A stretch of DNA of 64,000 bases, taken from positions 89,968 to 153,967 of the forward strand of contig NZ_JAQQLF010000011.1 of NCBI RefSeq assembly GCF_028548455.1, in the 5' to 3' direction. The DNA comes from Vogesella aquatica (GTDB lineage: Bacteria; Pseudomonadota; Gammaproteobacteria; Burkholderiales; Chromobacteriaceae). The translations under genes were made by a program, and so were the position numbers. The notes beneath the pieces were generated by a model. It did not search any database, was not told the origin of the DNA, and saw only the letters and a program-made list of their open reading frames with translations. Shown here in pieces: positions 35,522 through 45,470 of the stretch (position 1 is the first letter of the stretch; every line of letters begins with the position of its first letter).

Positions 35522-35536
35522 AAACGGGCCTGTTTT

Positions 35537-36646
35537 ATGCTTTTTCAGAAAAGCCTTACCCGAGAGCTGACTTATACCAGTATCGGGGTGTTTTCCATCT
35601 TGCTCGCCATTCTGCTGAGCACCCAAACGATCAATATGCTGGGCCGCGCCGCACAAGGGCGTATTGCCAGCGATGCCATTTTTGCGCTGATCGGCTTCTG
35701 GTCGATCGGCTTTTTCCCGGTGCTGATGATTCTCACCATCTTCGTCAGCGTCATTGTCACGCTTACCCGCATGTGGCGCGAGCATGAAATGGCTGTCTGG
35801 ATGGCCAGTGGCAAATCGCTCACCGATTGGGTATGGCCGGTATTGCGTTTCGCGCTGCCGCTGTCCTTGCTGATTGCCGTCGGCACCACGGTGATAGAGC
35901 CCTGGGCGGTGCAGCGTAGCAAGGAGTACGCCGAAACCCTGAAGCAGCGCGAAGAAATGACCGCACTGTCACCCGGCGTATTCAAGGAGTCGCGCAGCAG
36001 CGACCGCGTTTACTTCATCGAAAGCTACTCGGCGCTGAGTGGCGCCACCCGCAATGTGTTTGTGCAGAGCATCAAGGCGGGCGAGGTGTCATCCATCTTT
36101 GCCAAGGCGGGCCAGCTCGGCACGGACAAGGATGGCAACCGGGTACTGATACTGCAACATGGCAGCCGCTACACCGGCGAGCCAGGCTCGGGGGCGTTTG
36201 AAGTAGCCGAGTTCGAGCACTACACACTGAAAATCAGCGATACCGAAAAAATTGTACGCCCGGAGCTGGATAGCGAAACGCGGCCAACCTTGCAGCTACT
36301 GGGCAGCGACAACCCGGCCGACCGCGCCGAGCTGGCGTGGCGGCTATCCCTGCCGCTTTGTGCGCTGATACTGGCTTTGCTGGCCATCCCGCTGAGCTAT
36401 TTCAACCCGCGCGCCGGCCACGCCTACAACCTGGTATTTGCGCTGGGCGCCTACCTGGTGTACCAGAACCTGATGTGGCTACTACGCGATGCCATCAGCA
36501 GCGACAAGCTCTCCAGCGCGCTGGCTATCCTGCCGGCCCACGCCGCCATGCTGGCCCTGGCTGCCGCCCTGCTGTACTACCATAACCGCCCTGCCGAACC
36601 CTGGCTTACCCGTATGAAACGATTGCTGCGGAGGAAATCCGCATGA
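35537..36646 (+). CDS. lptF: LPS export ABC permease LptF
   Basis: The protein has 369 residues. The start M-L-F-Q-K-S-L-T-R-E-L matches the family; an in-frame TTG lies 10 codons earlier. Three N-terminal helices, a periplasmic beta-jellyroll (about 120-260) and three C-terminal helices follow the YjgP/YjgQ layout. With LptG and the LptB ATPase it extracts LPS from the inner membrane. There is no strong ribosome site. It overlaps lptG by ATGA. Confidence 0.94.
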   Translation: MLFQKSLTRELTYTSIGVFSILLAILLSTQTINMLGRAAQGRIASDAIFALIGFWSIGFFPVLMILTIFVSVIVTLTRMWREHEMAVWMASGKSLTDWVWPVLRFALPLSLLIAVGTTVIEPWAVQRSKEYAETLKQREEMTALSPGVFKESRSSDRVYFIESYSALSGATRNVFVQSIKAGEVSSIFAKAGQLGTDKDGNRVLILQHGSRYTGEPGSGAFEVAEFEHYTLKISDTEKIVRPELDSETRPTLQLLGSDNPADRAELAWRLSLPLCALILALLAIPLSYFNPRAGHAYNLVFALGAYLVYQNLMWLLRDAISSDKLSSALAILPAHAAMLALAAALLYYHNRPAEPWLTRMKRLLRRKSA

Positions 36647-37719
36647 GCATGCTGCGCAATTACCTGCTGACACGCTTTACCGCCGCCACGCTATTCACGC
36701 TAGCCTGTTTGCTGGGCCTATACGGCTTTTTTGACGCCATCCGCGAGCTACCCAATGTAGGCAAAGGCAGCTTCGATTCCGGCACCTTGCTGATGTACAC
36801 CCTGCTACAGATGCCAGGCCACGCCTACGAGCTGATGCCGCTGGCCGTGCTGATCGGCGCCATGGTGGCGATGTCGCAACTCTCCAGCACCTCCGAATAT
36901 ACCGCCATCCGCACCGCCGGGGTGTCGCTGGGACAGATTGCGCGCATCAAGCTGCTGTTTGGCGTAGCGATGGCGATCGCCGCCTTGCTGCTGGGCGAGT
37001 TCGCCTCGCCACTGGCGGAAAAAAATGCCGAACAGATCAAGCTGCAGGCAACCCACTCCCTGGTAGCGCAGGAGTTTCGCTCCGGCCTGTGGGTGAAGGA
37101 CGACAACAACTTCATCAACGTAGGGGAAATGCTGCCCGACAACACCCTGCTGGGCCTACGCATCTACACCTACGACCAGGACTACCGCTTGGTGATGACA
37201 CGCCACGCCGAGCGCGCCCAGTACCAGCCGGCCAGCAAAACCTGGCTGCTCAGCCAGGTACGCCAGTCCGAAATCCTGCCCGACCGGATCAAGGTTGGCC
37301 GCATGGCCGAGCAGACCTGGCGCTCGGTCATCCAGCCGGACATCCTGTCTGTGCTGCTGGTGGTGCCAGAGCAGATGTCCGCCATGGACCTGATGACTTA
37401 TATTGAACACCTGCGTACCAACAACCAGAAAACACAACGCTACGAAATTGCGCTGTGGGGCAAGCTGTTCTACCCGCTGGCGTGTATCTCGATGGTAATG
37501 GTGGCCCTGGCTTTCACGCCGGTATCCGGCCGCCACAACGACCTGGGCATCAAGCTGTTTTCCGGCATCTGCCTGGGCATTGCCTTCCACTTTAGCAACC
37601 GCTTATTCGGCCACCTAGGCCTGCTGTATAACTGGAACCCTATAGCCTCTGCCACGCTACCCACCCTGCTCTTCCTGCTGGCAGGCCTGACAGCCCTGGC
37701 ACGACAGGAGAGACGATGA
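36643..37719 (+). CDS. lptG: LPS export ABC permease LptG
   Basis: The protein has 358 residues. The architecture is the same as LptF, with two blocks of three membrane helices flanking a periplasmic domain. E-Y-T-A-I-R-T-A-G-V-S lies in the cytoplasmic coupling helix that meets LptB. It is coupled to lptF upstream and to glnD downstream by 4-base overlaps. Confidence 0.95.
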   Translation: MSMLRNYLLTRFTAATLFTLACLLGLYGFFDAIRELPNVGKGSFDSGTLLMYTLLQMPGHAYELMPLAVLIGAMVAMSQLSSTSEYTAIRTAGVSLGQIARIKLLFGVAMAIAALLLGEFASPLAEKNAEQIKLQATHSLVAQEFRSGLWVKDDNNFINVGEMLPDNTLLGLRIYTYDQDYRLVMTRHAERAQYQPASKTWLLSQVRQSEILPDRIKVGRMAEQTWRSVIQPDILSVLLVVPEQMSAMDLMTYIEHLRTNNQKTQRYEIALWGKLFYPLACISMVMVALAFTPVSGRHNDLGIKLFSGICLGIAFHFSNRLFGHLGLLYNWNPIASATLPTLLFLLAGLTALARQERR

Positions 37720-40289
37720 GTACACCGGACCAGACACAACAATACCGCCGCTGGCGCCAGGCACTGCAGCAAGGCCGCGAAGCGCTGGCGGCGGAATACC
37801 GCGAAACACGTAATGCGCGGCAGTATCTGGTCCGGCACGGGCTGCTGGTAGACGGCATCATCCGCTCGGCATGGGAGGTGCTGGGCATGGGCCAGCGTGC
37901 CGCCTTGCTGGCGGTGGGTGGCTATGGCCGCGGCCAACTCTTCCCCCACTCCGACATCGATCTGCTATTACTGCTCCCGGAAACCACCTCGCACCATTTG
38001 TCCGGCTTTGTGGAAACCTTTGTCAGTGCCATGTGGGATATCGGCCTGGAGGTAGGCCACAGCGTACGCACCATCAGCGAATGCCTGAGCGAGTCGCAGC
38101 TCGACATCACGGTAGAAACCACCCTGCTGGAAAACCGCCTGCTGGCCGGCAATATCACGCTGTATCACCAGCTGAACCAGGCGGTAGAAAAGCACCGTGA
38201 CCCGATGCGCTTCCTGGAGGGCAAGCTGCTGGAGCAACAACAGCGCCACAACAAGCACTTCGGCGTCACCAGCAACCTGGAGCCCAACGTCAAGGAAAGC
38301 CCGGGCGGCCTGCGCGACCTGCACACCATCCTGTGGATCAGCAAAGCCATCGGCCTGGGGCAGAACTGGGATAGCCTGGCGCGCAACGAGATACTGACCA
38401 CCTCCGAGGCACGGCTGATTCATTACAGCGAACGGCAGCTGGAGCAGATCCGCATCGACCTGCACCTGGCCGCGCGCCGCCGCGAGGACCGGCTGATTTT
38501 CGACCTGCAGCAGCAAGTAGCCAGCATGAGCGGCCTGGCGGACGACAAGGCCAAGCGCGCCAGCGAGCAGCTGATGCAGCGCTTTTATAAGTCCGCCAAG
38601 AACGTCAGCCAGCTTAACGGCATCCTGCTACCCAACCTGCGCGCCCGCCTGCTATGCGACGTGCCACGCATCACCCAGCAGCTGGACCAGCACTTCTACA
38701 GCGTGAACGGCCTGCTGGGCATTTACGACAGCCAGGTATTCGAGCGAGAGCCGTCCACCATCCTGCGCGCCTTCTTGCACCTGCAGCAGCACGAGCTGGG
38801 CGGCATGGCGCCGCGCACCCTGCGTGGCTTGTGGCACGCGCGGCGCCAGATCAACGACCGCTTCCGCCGCGACCCGGAAAACCGCCAGCTGTTCATCCAG
38901 CTATTCCGCGCCGGCGGCGGGCTTACCCGCACCTTGCGCCGCATGAACCTGTACGGCGTACTGGGCAAGTATTTGCCGGCCTTCGGCCGCATCATGGGCC
39001 AGATGCAGCACGACCTGTTCCACGTTTACACCGTGGACGAACATATCCTGATGGTAGTACGCAACCTGCGCCGCTTTGCCATACCAGCCTTCAACCACGA
39101 GTACCCGCTGCTGTCGCGCCTGATCCACGAGTTCGACCGCCCCGAGCTGCTGTACGTAGCCGGCCTGCTGCACGACATTGCCAAAGGCCGTGGCGGCGAC
39201 CACTCCGAGCTGGGCATGGTAGACGCGGCACAGTTTTGCCAGAGCCACGGCATCGACGGTGAAGACCGAGACCTGGTGGTGTGGCTGGTACAACAGCACC
39301 TCACCATGTCCAGCGTGGCGCAAAAGCAGGACATCTACGACCCGGACACCATCCAGCAATTTGCCGAGCTGGTGATCACCCCCAGAAGGTTGGCCGCACT
39401 GTACATCCTGACCGTAGCCGACATACGCGGCACCAGCCCCAAGGTATGGAACGCCTGGAAAGCCAAGCTGCTGGAAGACCTGTTCTACGCCACCCGGCGC
39501 GCACTGCAACGCGGCGGCCATGTGGACATCGACTCTGAGCTGGAAGAACGCAAACAGGCCGCGCTGCGCCTGATGCGCCTGAATATCATGCCCGAAGGCG
39601 CCGAGACCCGCTTCTGGCAAAAACTGGAAACCGTGTATTTCCTGCGGCACGAAGCCAAGGAAATTGCCTGGCACACCCGCATGCTGGGGCGGCTGGTGGA
39701 CACCAAAGAGCCCGTAGTGCGGGCGCGGCTATCCGAAGACAAAGAAGGCTTGCAACTGCTGGTTTACACCCCGGACCAGCCCGACCTGTTTGCCCGGCTA
39801 TGCGCTTTTCTGGGCCGCCACAACTACAGCATTGCCGACGCCAAGATTTACACCACGCGCCATGGCTATGCACTGGATACTTTCCACGTATTCTTGCCGG
39901 AACACCACGAAGGCAACTATCGCGACCTGATCAATTTCGTGGAATTCGAACTGGCCGCCACCCTGCTGCGGCAAGACCCCATCAGCCTGCCAGCCAAAGG
40001 GCGGCTGAACCGGCACCAGAAGAATTTCCCCGTCAAACCGCAGGTGCTGATCCGCCCGGACGACAAAGGCCGGCACTTTGTACTGTCCATTGTGGCCGGA
40101 GACAACCAGGGACTGCTGGCGCGCATTGCCAAGGTACTGTCCGGCTACCAGGTCAGCGTAGATTCCGCCAAGATCATGACGCTGGGCGGCCGGGTGGAAG
40201 ACTCGTTTCTGCTTTCCTCGCCCCGCCTGACCGATGACAAGGCCCTGCTGGCACTGGAAGCCGACCTGATCGAAGCATTGCGCGTCTAG
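37716..40289 (+). CDS. glnD: PII uridylyltransferase/uridylyl-removing enzyme GlnD
   Basis: The protein has 857 residues. The nucleotidyltransferase domain has G-G-Y-G-R-G-Q-L-F-P-H-S-D-I-D. The HD domain has L-L-H-D-I-A-K-G-R-G-G-D-H-S. Two C-terminal ACT domains sense glutamine (from about 705 and about 790). It uridylylates PII when nitrogen is scarce and removes the groups when glutamine is high. Cotranslation with lptFG is a local arrangement without known functional reason. A GTTGGCCGC repeat lies at 39389. Confidence 0.96.
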   Translation: MSTPDQTQQYRRWRQALQQGREALAAEYRETRNARQYLVRHGLLVDGIIRSAWEVLGMGQRAALLAVGGYGRGQLFPHSDIDLLLLLPETTSHHLSGFVETFVSAMWDIGLEVGHSVRTISECLSESQLDITVETTLLENRLLAGNITLYHQLNQAVEKHRDPMRFLEGKLLEQQQRHNKHFGVTSNLEPNVKESPGGLRDLHTILWISKAIGLGQNWDSLARNEILTTSEARLIHYSERQLEQIRIDLHLAARRREDRLIFDLQQQVASMSGLADDKAKRASEQLMQRFYKSAKNVSQLNGILLPNLRARLLCDVPRITQQLDQHFYSVNGLLGIYDSQVFEREPSTILRAFLHLQQHELGGMAPRTLRGLWHARRQINDRFRRDPENRQLFIQLFRAGGGLTRTLRRMNLYGVLGKYLPAFGRIMGQMQHDLFHVYTVDEHILMVVRNLRRFAIPAFNHEYPLLSRLIHEFDRPELLYVAGLLHDIAKGRGGDHSELGMVDAAQFCQSHGIDGEDRDLVVWLVQQHLTMSSVAQKQDIYDPDTIQQFAELVITPRRLAALYILTVADIRGTSPKVWNAWKAKLLEDLFYATRRALQRGGHVDIDSELEERKQAALRLMRLNIMPEGAETRFWQKLETVYFLRHEAKEIAWHTRMLGRLVDTKEPVVRARLSEDKEGLQLLVYTPDQPDLFARLCAFLGRHNYSIADAKIYTTRHGYALDTFHVFLPEHHEGNYRDLINFVEFELAATLLRQDPISLPAKGRLNRHQKNFPVKPQVLIRPDDKGRHFVLSIVAGDNQGLLARIAKVLSGYQVSVDSAKIMTLGGRVEDSFLLSSPRLTDDKALLALEADLIEALRV

Positions 40290-40321
40290 CGGCAGCGCCA
40301 GCCCTGGCTGACAACATAGAA

Positions 40322-40354
40322 AAAGCCCCGGCAGACCACATCTGCGGGGGCTTT
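40322..40354. terminator. Terminator between glnD and the chemoreceptor
   Basis: AAAGCCCCGGCAG and CTGCGGGGGCTTT form a 13-base stem with one mismatch and a 7-base loop. The genes on both sides converge on it, so it can act in both directions. Confidence 0.8.
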
Positions 40355-40385
40355 CAGCCTCGTGCGCGCGATAGGTGCGCAGGCA

Positions 40386-41987
40386 TCAGGCTTCGCGACG
40401 GAAATCCCGCGTGAGCTTTTCCATATCACTGGCCGCCAGCTCCAGCCGCTGCGAGCTGTCACACACTACCTGCGCCGTATTCACATTTTGCTCGCACAGT
40501 GCGGCCAACTGCTCCACCGAAGCAGCCACCTGATGTACCGACGCCGACTGGCTAGCCATCTGGGCAGACAGACTCAGCGAGAAATCACGCGCCTCATCCG
40601 CTACCTGCAGCAGGCTTTGCAAATGGCCGGCAGACTGGCGAATCTCGTCGCTGACGCGTCCAACCTCTGCAGCAGACAAGTCCATTTTGCCGGCCACCCC
40701 ATCAGTAATGGTGACAATATGCTGCACCAGCCGGGTAATGCTTTCCGTGGTTTGTGCCGTGCGCTCGGCCAACTTGCGCACCTCGTCAGCCACCACGGCA
40801 AAGCCGCGTCCGGACTCACCCGCCCTGGCTGATTCAATGGCGGCATTGAGCGCCAGCAAGTTGGTCTGGTCGGCGATCTCGTGAATCAGGTCAGTCATGC
40901 CTTTGATCTTGGCAATAGCAGACTCCAGCTCGCCCAGCTCGGCTTTGGACTGGTTAACCACCGCGACCGCCTGGCCTGCCGTGACCTCGGCCAGCTTCAT
41001 CACAGCCTGGCCGTCGGTAGCGGCACGACGCGTCGCTTCGGCACCGCGTACGCTTTCTTCGGTCATGCCGGCAATCCTCCCCACCGACTCGGTGATAACC
41101 ATCATCGAATCACTGATATGGTTCAGCCCGCCCCCTTGCTCGCGGGCGCGGTCTACCAGGGCTGACATTTCACTACCCAGCTGCGCAGCCTGCTTGTGCG
41201 TGAGGCTGCTGGTCGCCAGCGTATCCGCCACCATGGCACGCAGGCTGAGGCGCAGGGTTTCCAGGCTGTCGGTCATGCGGCCGATCTGCCCGCCCAGGTT
41301 GGCATGCAATGGCTGTTCAAGGCGGCCCTCCCCCAGCGCCCGCAGGCCGCGATGAATCACCGCCATCGCCTGGGCTTCGCTGCGACGCCACCATAGCGAG
41401 GTAGCACTCAAGCCCACGACCCCCACCAGCGCCAGGCCCAACCGCGGCATATCCTGCAGACCGGGCACCGCACCGGCAGCAAACAGCATGCTGACGAACA
41501 GCCCGGTAAGCCCGAAGCCGATCTTGCCACTATCTTTGCGGCCAGCGTAAGCCTTCAGGGTAGAACCCAACACCGCTTGCTTGTTGCGCACCTGCTGGTA
41601 TAACGCTTCGGCGGCGGCAACATCTTGCCGGCTGGGCGTACTGCGTACCGAGATATAACCCTGCACTTGGCCACTCACGGTAATGGGCGTGACATAGGCC
41701 TCCACCCAGTAGAAATCACCACTCTTGGCACGGTTTTTCACAATGCCGCGCCAAGGCTTGCCCGTCTTTACCGTCTCCCACAAATCGGCAAACGCCTCCG
41801 GTGGCATATCCGGATGACGGACGATATTGTGGTTCACCCCCAACAGCTCGCGCTCCTCGAAACCACTGATTTCGATGAAGGCCCGGTTGGCATAGGTGAT
41901 CGCCCCTTTCAGGTCAGTCTTGGTAACGATGGGGCGCTGCGGGTCGAGGAACAACTCATTGGCCGTTACAGGGGCATTGATCTTCAT
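40386..41987 (-). CDS. PAS-containing methyl-accepting chemotaxis protein (Aer-like)
   Basis: The protein has 533 residues. The N-terminal PAS domain (about 10-120) contains [19 protein letters not shown] and [13 protein letters not shown], as in the FAD-binding PAS of Aer. A membrane hairpin is at about 155-200 and a HAMP-like stretch follows. The cytoplasmic signalling tip has [15 protein letters not shown] and E-V-R-K-L-A-E-R. There is no periplasmic sensor domain, so it probably senses redox or oxygen from inside. No che genes are adjacent. Confidence 0.93.
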   Translation of the reverse strand: MKINAPVTANELFLDPQRPIVTKTDLKGAITYANRAFIEISGFEERELLGVNHNIVRHPDMPPEAFADLWETVKTGKPWRGIVKNRAKSGDFYWVEAYVTPITVSGQVQGYISVRSTPSRQDVAAAEALYQQVRNKQAVLGSTLKAYAGRKDSGKIGFGLTGLFVSMLFAAGAVPGLQDMPRLGLALVGVVGLSATSLWWRRSEAQAMAVIHRGLRALGEGRLEQPLHANLGGQIGRMTDSLETLRLSLRAMVADTLATSSLTHKQAAQLGSEMSALVDRAREQGGGLNHISDSMMVITESVGRIAGMTEESVRGAEATRRAATDGQAVMKLAEVTAGQAVAVVNQSKAELGELESAIAKIKGMTDLIHEIADQTNLLALNAAIESARAGESGRGFAVVADEVRKLAERTAQTTESITRLVQHIVTITDGVAGKMDLSAAEVGRVSDEIRQSAGHLQSLLQVADEARDFSLSLSAQMASQSASVHQVAASVEQLAALCEQNVNTAQVVCDSSQRLELAASDMEKLTRDFRREA

Positions 41988-42099
41988 GGCTGATTCTTCT
42001 GTGTGTGGTCGCAGAATTCTATCATTTATAAGTGAACACTAATCAAATATACATCTATTGCAATGCAAAACACTTCTCAGCGCGCATAGAACACAGTAC

Positions 42100-42116
42100 A
42101 TTATCGTAACGATAAT
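42100..42116. promoter_or_regulatory. Palindrome upstream of the EAL gene
   Basis: ATTATCG-TAA-CGATAAT is a perfect 7-base-arm palindrome ending 14 bases before the start codon at 42131, in an AT-rich 140-bp divergent region shared with the chemoreceptor. Its place suggests an operator for a repressor; no regulator is adjacent. It could also overlap a -10 (GATAAT). Confidence 0.45.
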
Positions 42117-42130
42117 TAATATCATAAAAC

Positions 42131-42871
42131 ATGCCGCACCTGTCAGTTACCCAAGGCCTGGACACCGAAACGCTGCTGGACATCATTGAGCATCAGCGCA
42201 TTGGCGCCGAGTTCCAGCCCATCAAGCATACCCGCACCCTTGACACTATAGGTCACGAGGCACTGGCACGCTTCTATAGACGCAACGGCCAGCCGATACC
42301 ACCGCAAAGCGTGTTTGCCACCCTGCACCACTCACCCGTCACCCTGGTACAAGCCGAGCTGATGAGCAAGCGCTGGCAAACTGAAAGCGCCCCGGCAGAA
42401 GGCTTGCTATTCCTGAACCTGGACCCGGATGCCTTTACCGTCAGCAGCTCGGCGCCAGACCAGCACCCCATGCTGCAGCTACTGGGTGAGCCGGACCGGA
42501 TTGTGGTGGAAATCATCGAAAACGCCAGCATCCAGGATGCAGACCGCAGCATGTGGCTAGCCGAGTGCCTGGCGGCGCGCGGGATACAGACCGCACTGGA
42601 CGACATAGGCGGCATCGGCACCATGCTATCGCTACCTATCTTGTGCAGCGTGGACATATTCAAGTTCGACCGCCACTGGCTGCAAGCCATCCATCAGCCG
42701 GCACAACGGCGCATGCTGGCCATGCTGCTGCGCTATGCAAAAGAAGAAAACAAGAAAACCGTTCTGGAAGGAATTGAAACCGAAAACGACCTGGCCATTG
42801 CCAGGCAATTGAAAGTGGATTACGTACAGGGTTACTTATTCAGACCCGAATTCATCAACACACGTGCCTGA
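42131..42871 (+). CDS. Stand-alone EAL-domain protein
   Basis: The protein has 246 residues in an EAL domain only, without sensor or membrane segment. Conserved positions: E-A-L-A-R, L-N-L-D, E-I-I-E-N, L-D-D-I-G (usual D-D-F-G with F replaced by I), F-K-F-D, L-E-G-I-E and Q-G-Y-L-F. The acidic and lysine residues needed for cyclic di-GMP hydrolysis are present, though the loop 6 substitution may weaken it. There is no clear ribosome site. Confidence 0.88.
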   Translation: MPHLSVTQGLDTETLLDIIEHQRIGAEFQPIKHTRTLDTIGHEALARFYRRNGQPIPPQSVFATLHHSPVTLVQAELMSKRWQTESAPAEGLLFLNLDPDAFTVSSSAPDQHPMLQLLGEPDRIVVEIIENASIQDADRSMWLAECLAARGIQTALDDIGGIGTMLSLPILCSVDIFKFDRHWLQAIHQPAQRRMLAMLLRYAKEENKKTVLEGIETENDLAIARQLKVDYVQGYLFRPEFINTRA

Positions 42872-42877
42872 AAATAT

Positions 42878-42905
42878 GGCGGCCAACCTTTGCAGGTTGG
42901 CCGCA
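42878..42905. terminator. Inverted GTTGGCCGC pair between convergent genes
   Basis: GCGGCCAACCT (42879-42889) and AGGTTGGCCGC (as CAGGTTGGCCGCA, 42893-42905) face each other with a short loop. It sits 7 bases after the EAL gene stop and 5 before the guaC stop, serving both. Confidence 0.6.
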
Positions 42906-42909
42906 TGGC

Positions 42910-43860
42910 TTATCGTGCCACGACGATCATATCAACCTGACGGAGTGCTGCAATATCTTTACCGCCCGCATAGCTGATAGACGATTGCAAATCTTCTTTT
43001 AACTCTACCAGCACACGCCCCATTCGGCCTTTATATTCAACCAGGATTTTTTTACCTTCTACGTTTTTGTATTCACCCTTGTTGAATTGCGAGGCACTAC
43101 CAAAATATTCTTTGTAGTGCTTGCCGTTTATTTCCACAATCTCGCCTGCCGATTCGTCATAACCAGCAAATAGCGAACCCGCCATCACCATGGTGGCACC
43201 GCAGGCCAGCGCCTTGGCCACATCGCCGTGCTCCACAATGCCACCATCGGCAATCACCGGTATGGTCACTGCTGCTGCACAATCCTGCACCGTGGAAATC
43301 ATCGGGCGATGGAAGCCGGTCTTGTTCTTGGTAATGCACACCCGCCCGCCGGCAATACCTGCCTTGATGGCATCGCAACCCCACGCCTGCAAGTCTCGCG
43401 CCGCCTCTGCCGTCGCGATATTGCCACCGATCAGGAAGCTGGCAGGAAACATCTGCTTGACCAGCTTGATCATGCGCTCGGCCTTGACGCACCACGCATT
43501 GGCAATATCCAGGGTGATATATTCCGGGGTAAGGCCTGCATCTTTCAGGGCCTGCAGCTGCTCGATAGTATCGTCATTCACACCGACACTGATCGAAGCA
43601 AACAAACCTTTTTGCTGCATACCCGCCACGAATGCAACGGTATCTACATTAAATCGATGCATGGTGTAAAACCAGCCGTGCCGAGCGAAATATTCACACG
43701 TTTCAGCATCGACAACACTTTTCATATTCGAGGCATATAGCGGCATATCAAAACGCCGCGGGCCAAACTGTACCGAGGTATCACATTCTTTACGGCTATC
43801 CACGACAGTTTTCCGTGGTACCAGGTAAACATCGCCATAGTTCAATTCGGTCTTGTGCAT
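42910..43860 (-). CDS. guaC: GMP reductase
   Basis: The protein has 316 residues. The start M-H-K-T-E-L-N-Y-G is chosen for GGAG 6 bases upstream. It is an IMPDH/GMPR barrel: D-V-Y-L-V-P near the start, I-G-G-N-I-A-T, the catalytic loop G-R-V-C-I-T with C175, and V-I-A-D-G-G-I. Lack of CBS domains and the K-T-G-F-H segment after the cysteine favour GMP reductase over IMP dehydrogenase. It converts GMP to IMP with NADPH. Composition is less GC-rich than its neighbours and no uptake-like repeat is inside, which hints at transfer. Confidence 0.92.
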   Translation of the reverse strand: MHKTELNYGDVYLVPRKTVVDSRKECDTSVQFGPRRFDMPLYASNMKSVVDAETCEYFARHGWFYTMHRFNVDTVAFVAGMQQKGLFASISVGVNDDTIEQLQALKDAGLTPEYITLDIANAWCVKAERMIKLVKQMFPASFLIGGNIATAEAARDLQAWGCDAIKAGIAGGRVCITKNKTGFHRPMISTVQDCAAAVTIPVIADGGIVEHGDVAKALACGATMVMAGSLFAGYDESAGEIVEINGKHYKEYFGSASQFNKGEYKNVEGKKILVEYKGRMGRVLVELKEDLQSSISYAGGKDIAALRQVDMIVVAR

Positions 43861-43925
43861 GATGCGCTCCATCTATTTGGGGTGACATGCCGCCGTTCCG
43901 GATAGCGACATAAATATGGGGGCCC

Positions 43926-43959
43926 CAAAAATAAAAGCGGAAGCCAATGGCTTCCGCTT
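43926..43959 (-). terminator. Terminator downstream of the ParA-like gene
   Basis: AAGCGGAAGCC and GGCTTCCGCTT form a perfect 11-bp stem with a 3-base loop, followed on the minus strand by TTATTTTTG. It lies 115 bases beyond the stop at 44074. Confidence 0.88.
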
Positions 43960-44073
43960 GCATTTATCCCTGCGCTTGCCTCCGCAGAGGGCGCGCACAA
44001 ACATTTCAAATTTACAGCCCAAGCCCACTGGTGTCAACCACAAGAAACATTTTCTTGCCGCCAGCCGTCATGC

Positions 44074-44700
44074 TCAGTTATCCAGCCAGTCGATAATGCT
44101 TTGCCAGGCTTCACGCTCCTTGCTGGCGCGAGCGGGAGGCAGGTCGAATAACGTCTGGCCCATGGCAACGGCTTGCACGTATAGCTGGGTATTGCGCAAA
44201 TAGCCGATCACCGGCACCCCCAGCCCATCCAGAAATTGCTGCAGATCGCGCGCAGACTTGGTGCGTGAATCGATACGCATCCCCACCACGCCGACAAAGG
44301 CCTTCTGCTTGCGCACTGCCTTCTCTTGCAGCAGCACCTCAAAAAAATCACGGCTGGCCCACATATCAAACGGCGATGGCTGAATGGGCACAATTACGCG
44401 ATCCACCTTGGCCACCAGTGCGGCCAACTTTTTACCATGCAAACCTGCAGGGCTATCCAGCACAATAACTTGCGTACCCTTTGGCGGGCGCGCCGGCTCA
44501 CCTGCGGTCACCTTCCAGCCATCAATCGGCGGCAATGCCTTATCCCTGCAAGCCAGCCAGGCCAGGGAAGACTGCTGGCGATCCACATCGCCCAGCATGA
44601 TGTGCGTGCCCTGCGCGGCATAAAAGCCGGCCAGGTTGGTAGACAAGGTCGATTTGCCACTCCCCCCCTTGGGGTTGGCCACCAGTATCGAATACGCCAT
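44074..44700 (-). CDS. Orphan ParA-family ATPase
   Basis: The protein has 208 residues, starting at M-A-Y-S-I-L-V-A-N-P. It has the deviant Walker A K-G-G-S-G-K-S-T (11-18), V-I-V-L-D-S-P-A-G (Walker B region) and V-P-I-Q-P-S-P-F-D. Small ParA/MinD-type ATPases position plasmids, chemoreceptor arrays or other cargo on the nucleoid. No parB, parS or min partner is adjacent, so the cargo is unknown. The nearby chemoreceptor (40386) makes a ParC/PpfA-like role conceivable but unsupported. Confidence 0.88.
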   Translation of the reverse strand: MAYSILVANPKGGSGKSTLSTNLAGFYAAQGTHIMLGDVDRQQSSLAWLACRDKALPPIDGWKVTAGEPARPPKGTQVIVLDSPAGLHGKKLAALVAKVDRVIVPIQPSPFDMWASRDFFEVLLQEKAVRKQKAFVGVVGMRIDSRTKSARDLQQFLDGLGVPVIGYLRNTQLYVQAVAMGQTLFDLPPARASKEREAWQSIIDWLDN

Positions 44701-44798
44701 AAGTACTTTCTGCAAAGCAGGCTGCCCACTCCCGCACTGCGTGCAAGGTGCCACCTGCTGGTTTATTCTGCCATGCCCAGCCTGACGCCGAGTTTGCC

Positions 44799-45470
44799 AT
44801 GCCTACGCCCAACCGCCCCTTCACCGCCCTGCTATTTGACCTGGACGGCCTGATGATCGATACCGAAGCCCTGTCCGGCCAAGTCTGGCGACAAACAGCA
44901 CAGGAACAAGGCATTCCGCTTAGCCAGCAGCAACTGCAGATGATGGTGGGGCTATCCACCGAACGCTGCCTGCAGTACCTGGCGGACACCTTGCCTGACG
45001 GACATGATGTGCAGACCTTTGGCCAGCTTGCACGGCAACGCTACCACCGCATGCTACACCAGGCAGACATACCGCTTAAACCCGGCATACTCCCCCTGCT
45101 GGACTGGTGCCTGCAGGAAAACCTGCCACGCGCCGTGGCCACCGCCACCCAGCGCACCCTGGCGGATCTCAAGCTCACGCGCACTGGCTTGCAGCGCTAC
45201 TTCACCCACACCGTCGCCGGTGACGAAGTAGCACACAGCAAGCCAGCGCCAGATGTCTACCTGCAAGCGGCCAGACTGCTGGGCGTCTCGCCAGCGGATT
45301 GCATTGTGCTCGAAGACTCACCGCACGGCGCCCAGGCTGCACTGGCTGCCGATATGCGCGTCATCGTCATTCCAGACCTGGTGCCGCCACCAGCCCATAT
45401 AGCAAAACAGGCCCTGGCCGTATGCCAGGACCTGCATGCCGCCCAAGCCGTGTTGGCCCGGCTGGTTTAA
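44799..45470 (+). CDS. HAD-superfamily phosphatase (beta-phosphoglucomutase-like)
   Basis: The protein has 223 residues. HAD motif I is F-D-L-D-G-L-M-I-D with D14 nucleophile and D16 acid. Motif II is A-T-A-T, motif III K-P-A-P-D and motif IV E-D-S-P-H-G. A four-helix cap is inserted after motif I. The group includes YcjU/GPH-like sugar phosphatases; the substrate is unknown. Its TAA stop overlaps the stop of the convergent DHH gene. Confidence 0.9.
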   Translation: MPTPNRPFTALLFDLDGLMIDTEALSGQVWRQTAQEQGIPLSQQQLQMMVGLSTERCLQYLADTLPDGHDVQTFGQLARQRYHRMLHQADIPLKPGILPLLDWCLQENLPRAVATATQRTLADLKLTRTGLQRYFTHTVAGDEVAHSKPAPDVYLQAARLLGVSPADCIVLEDSPHGAQAALAADMRVIVIPDLVPPPAHIAKQALAVCQDLHAAQAVLARLV

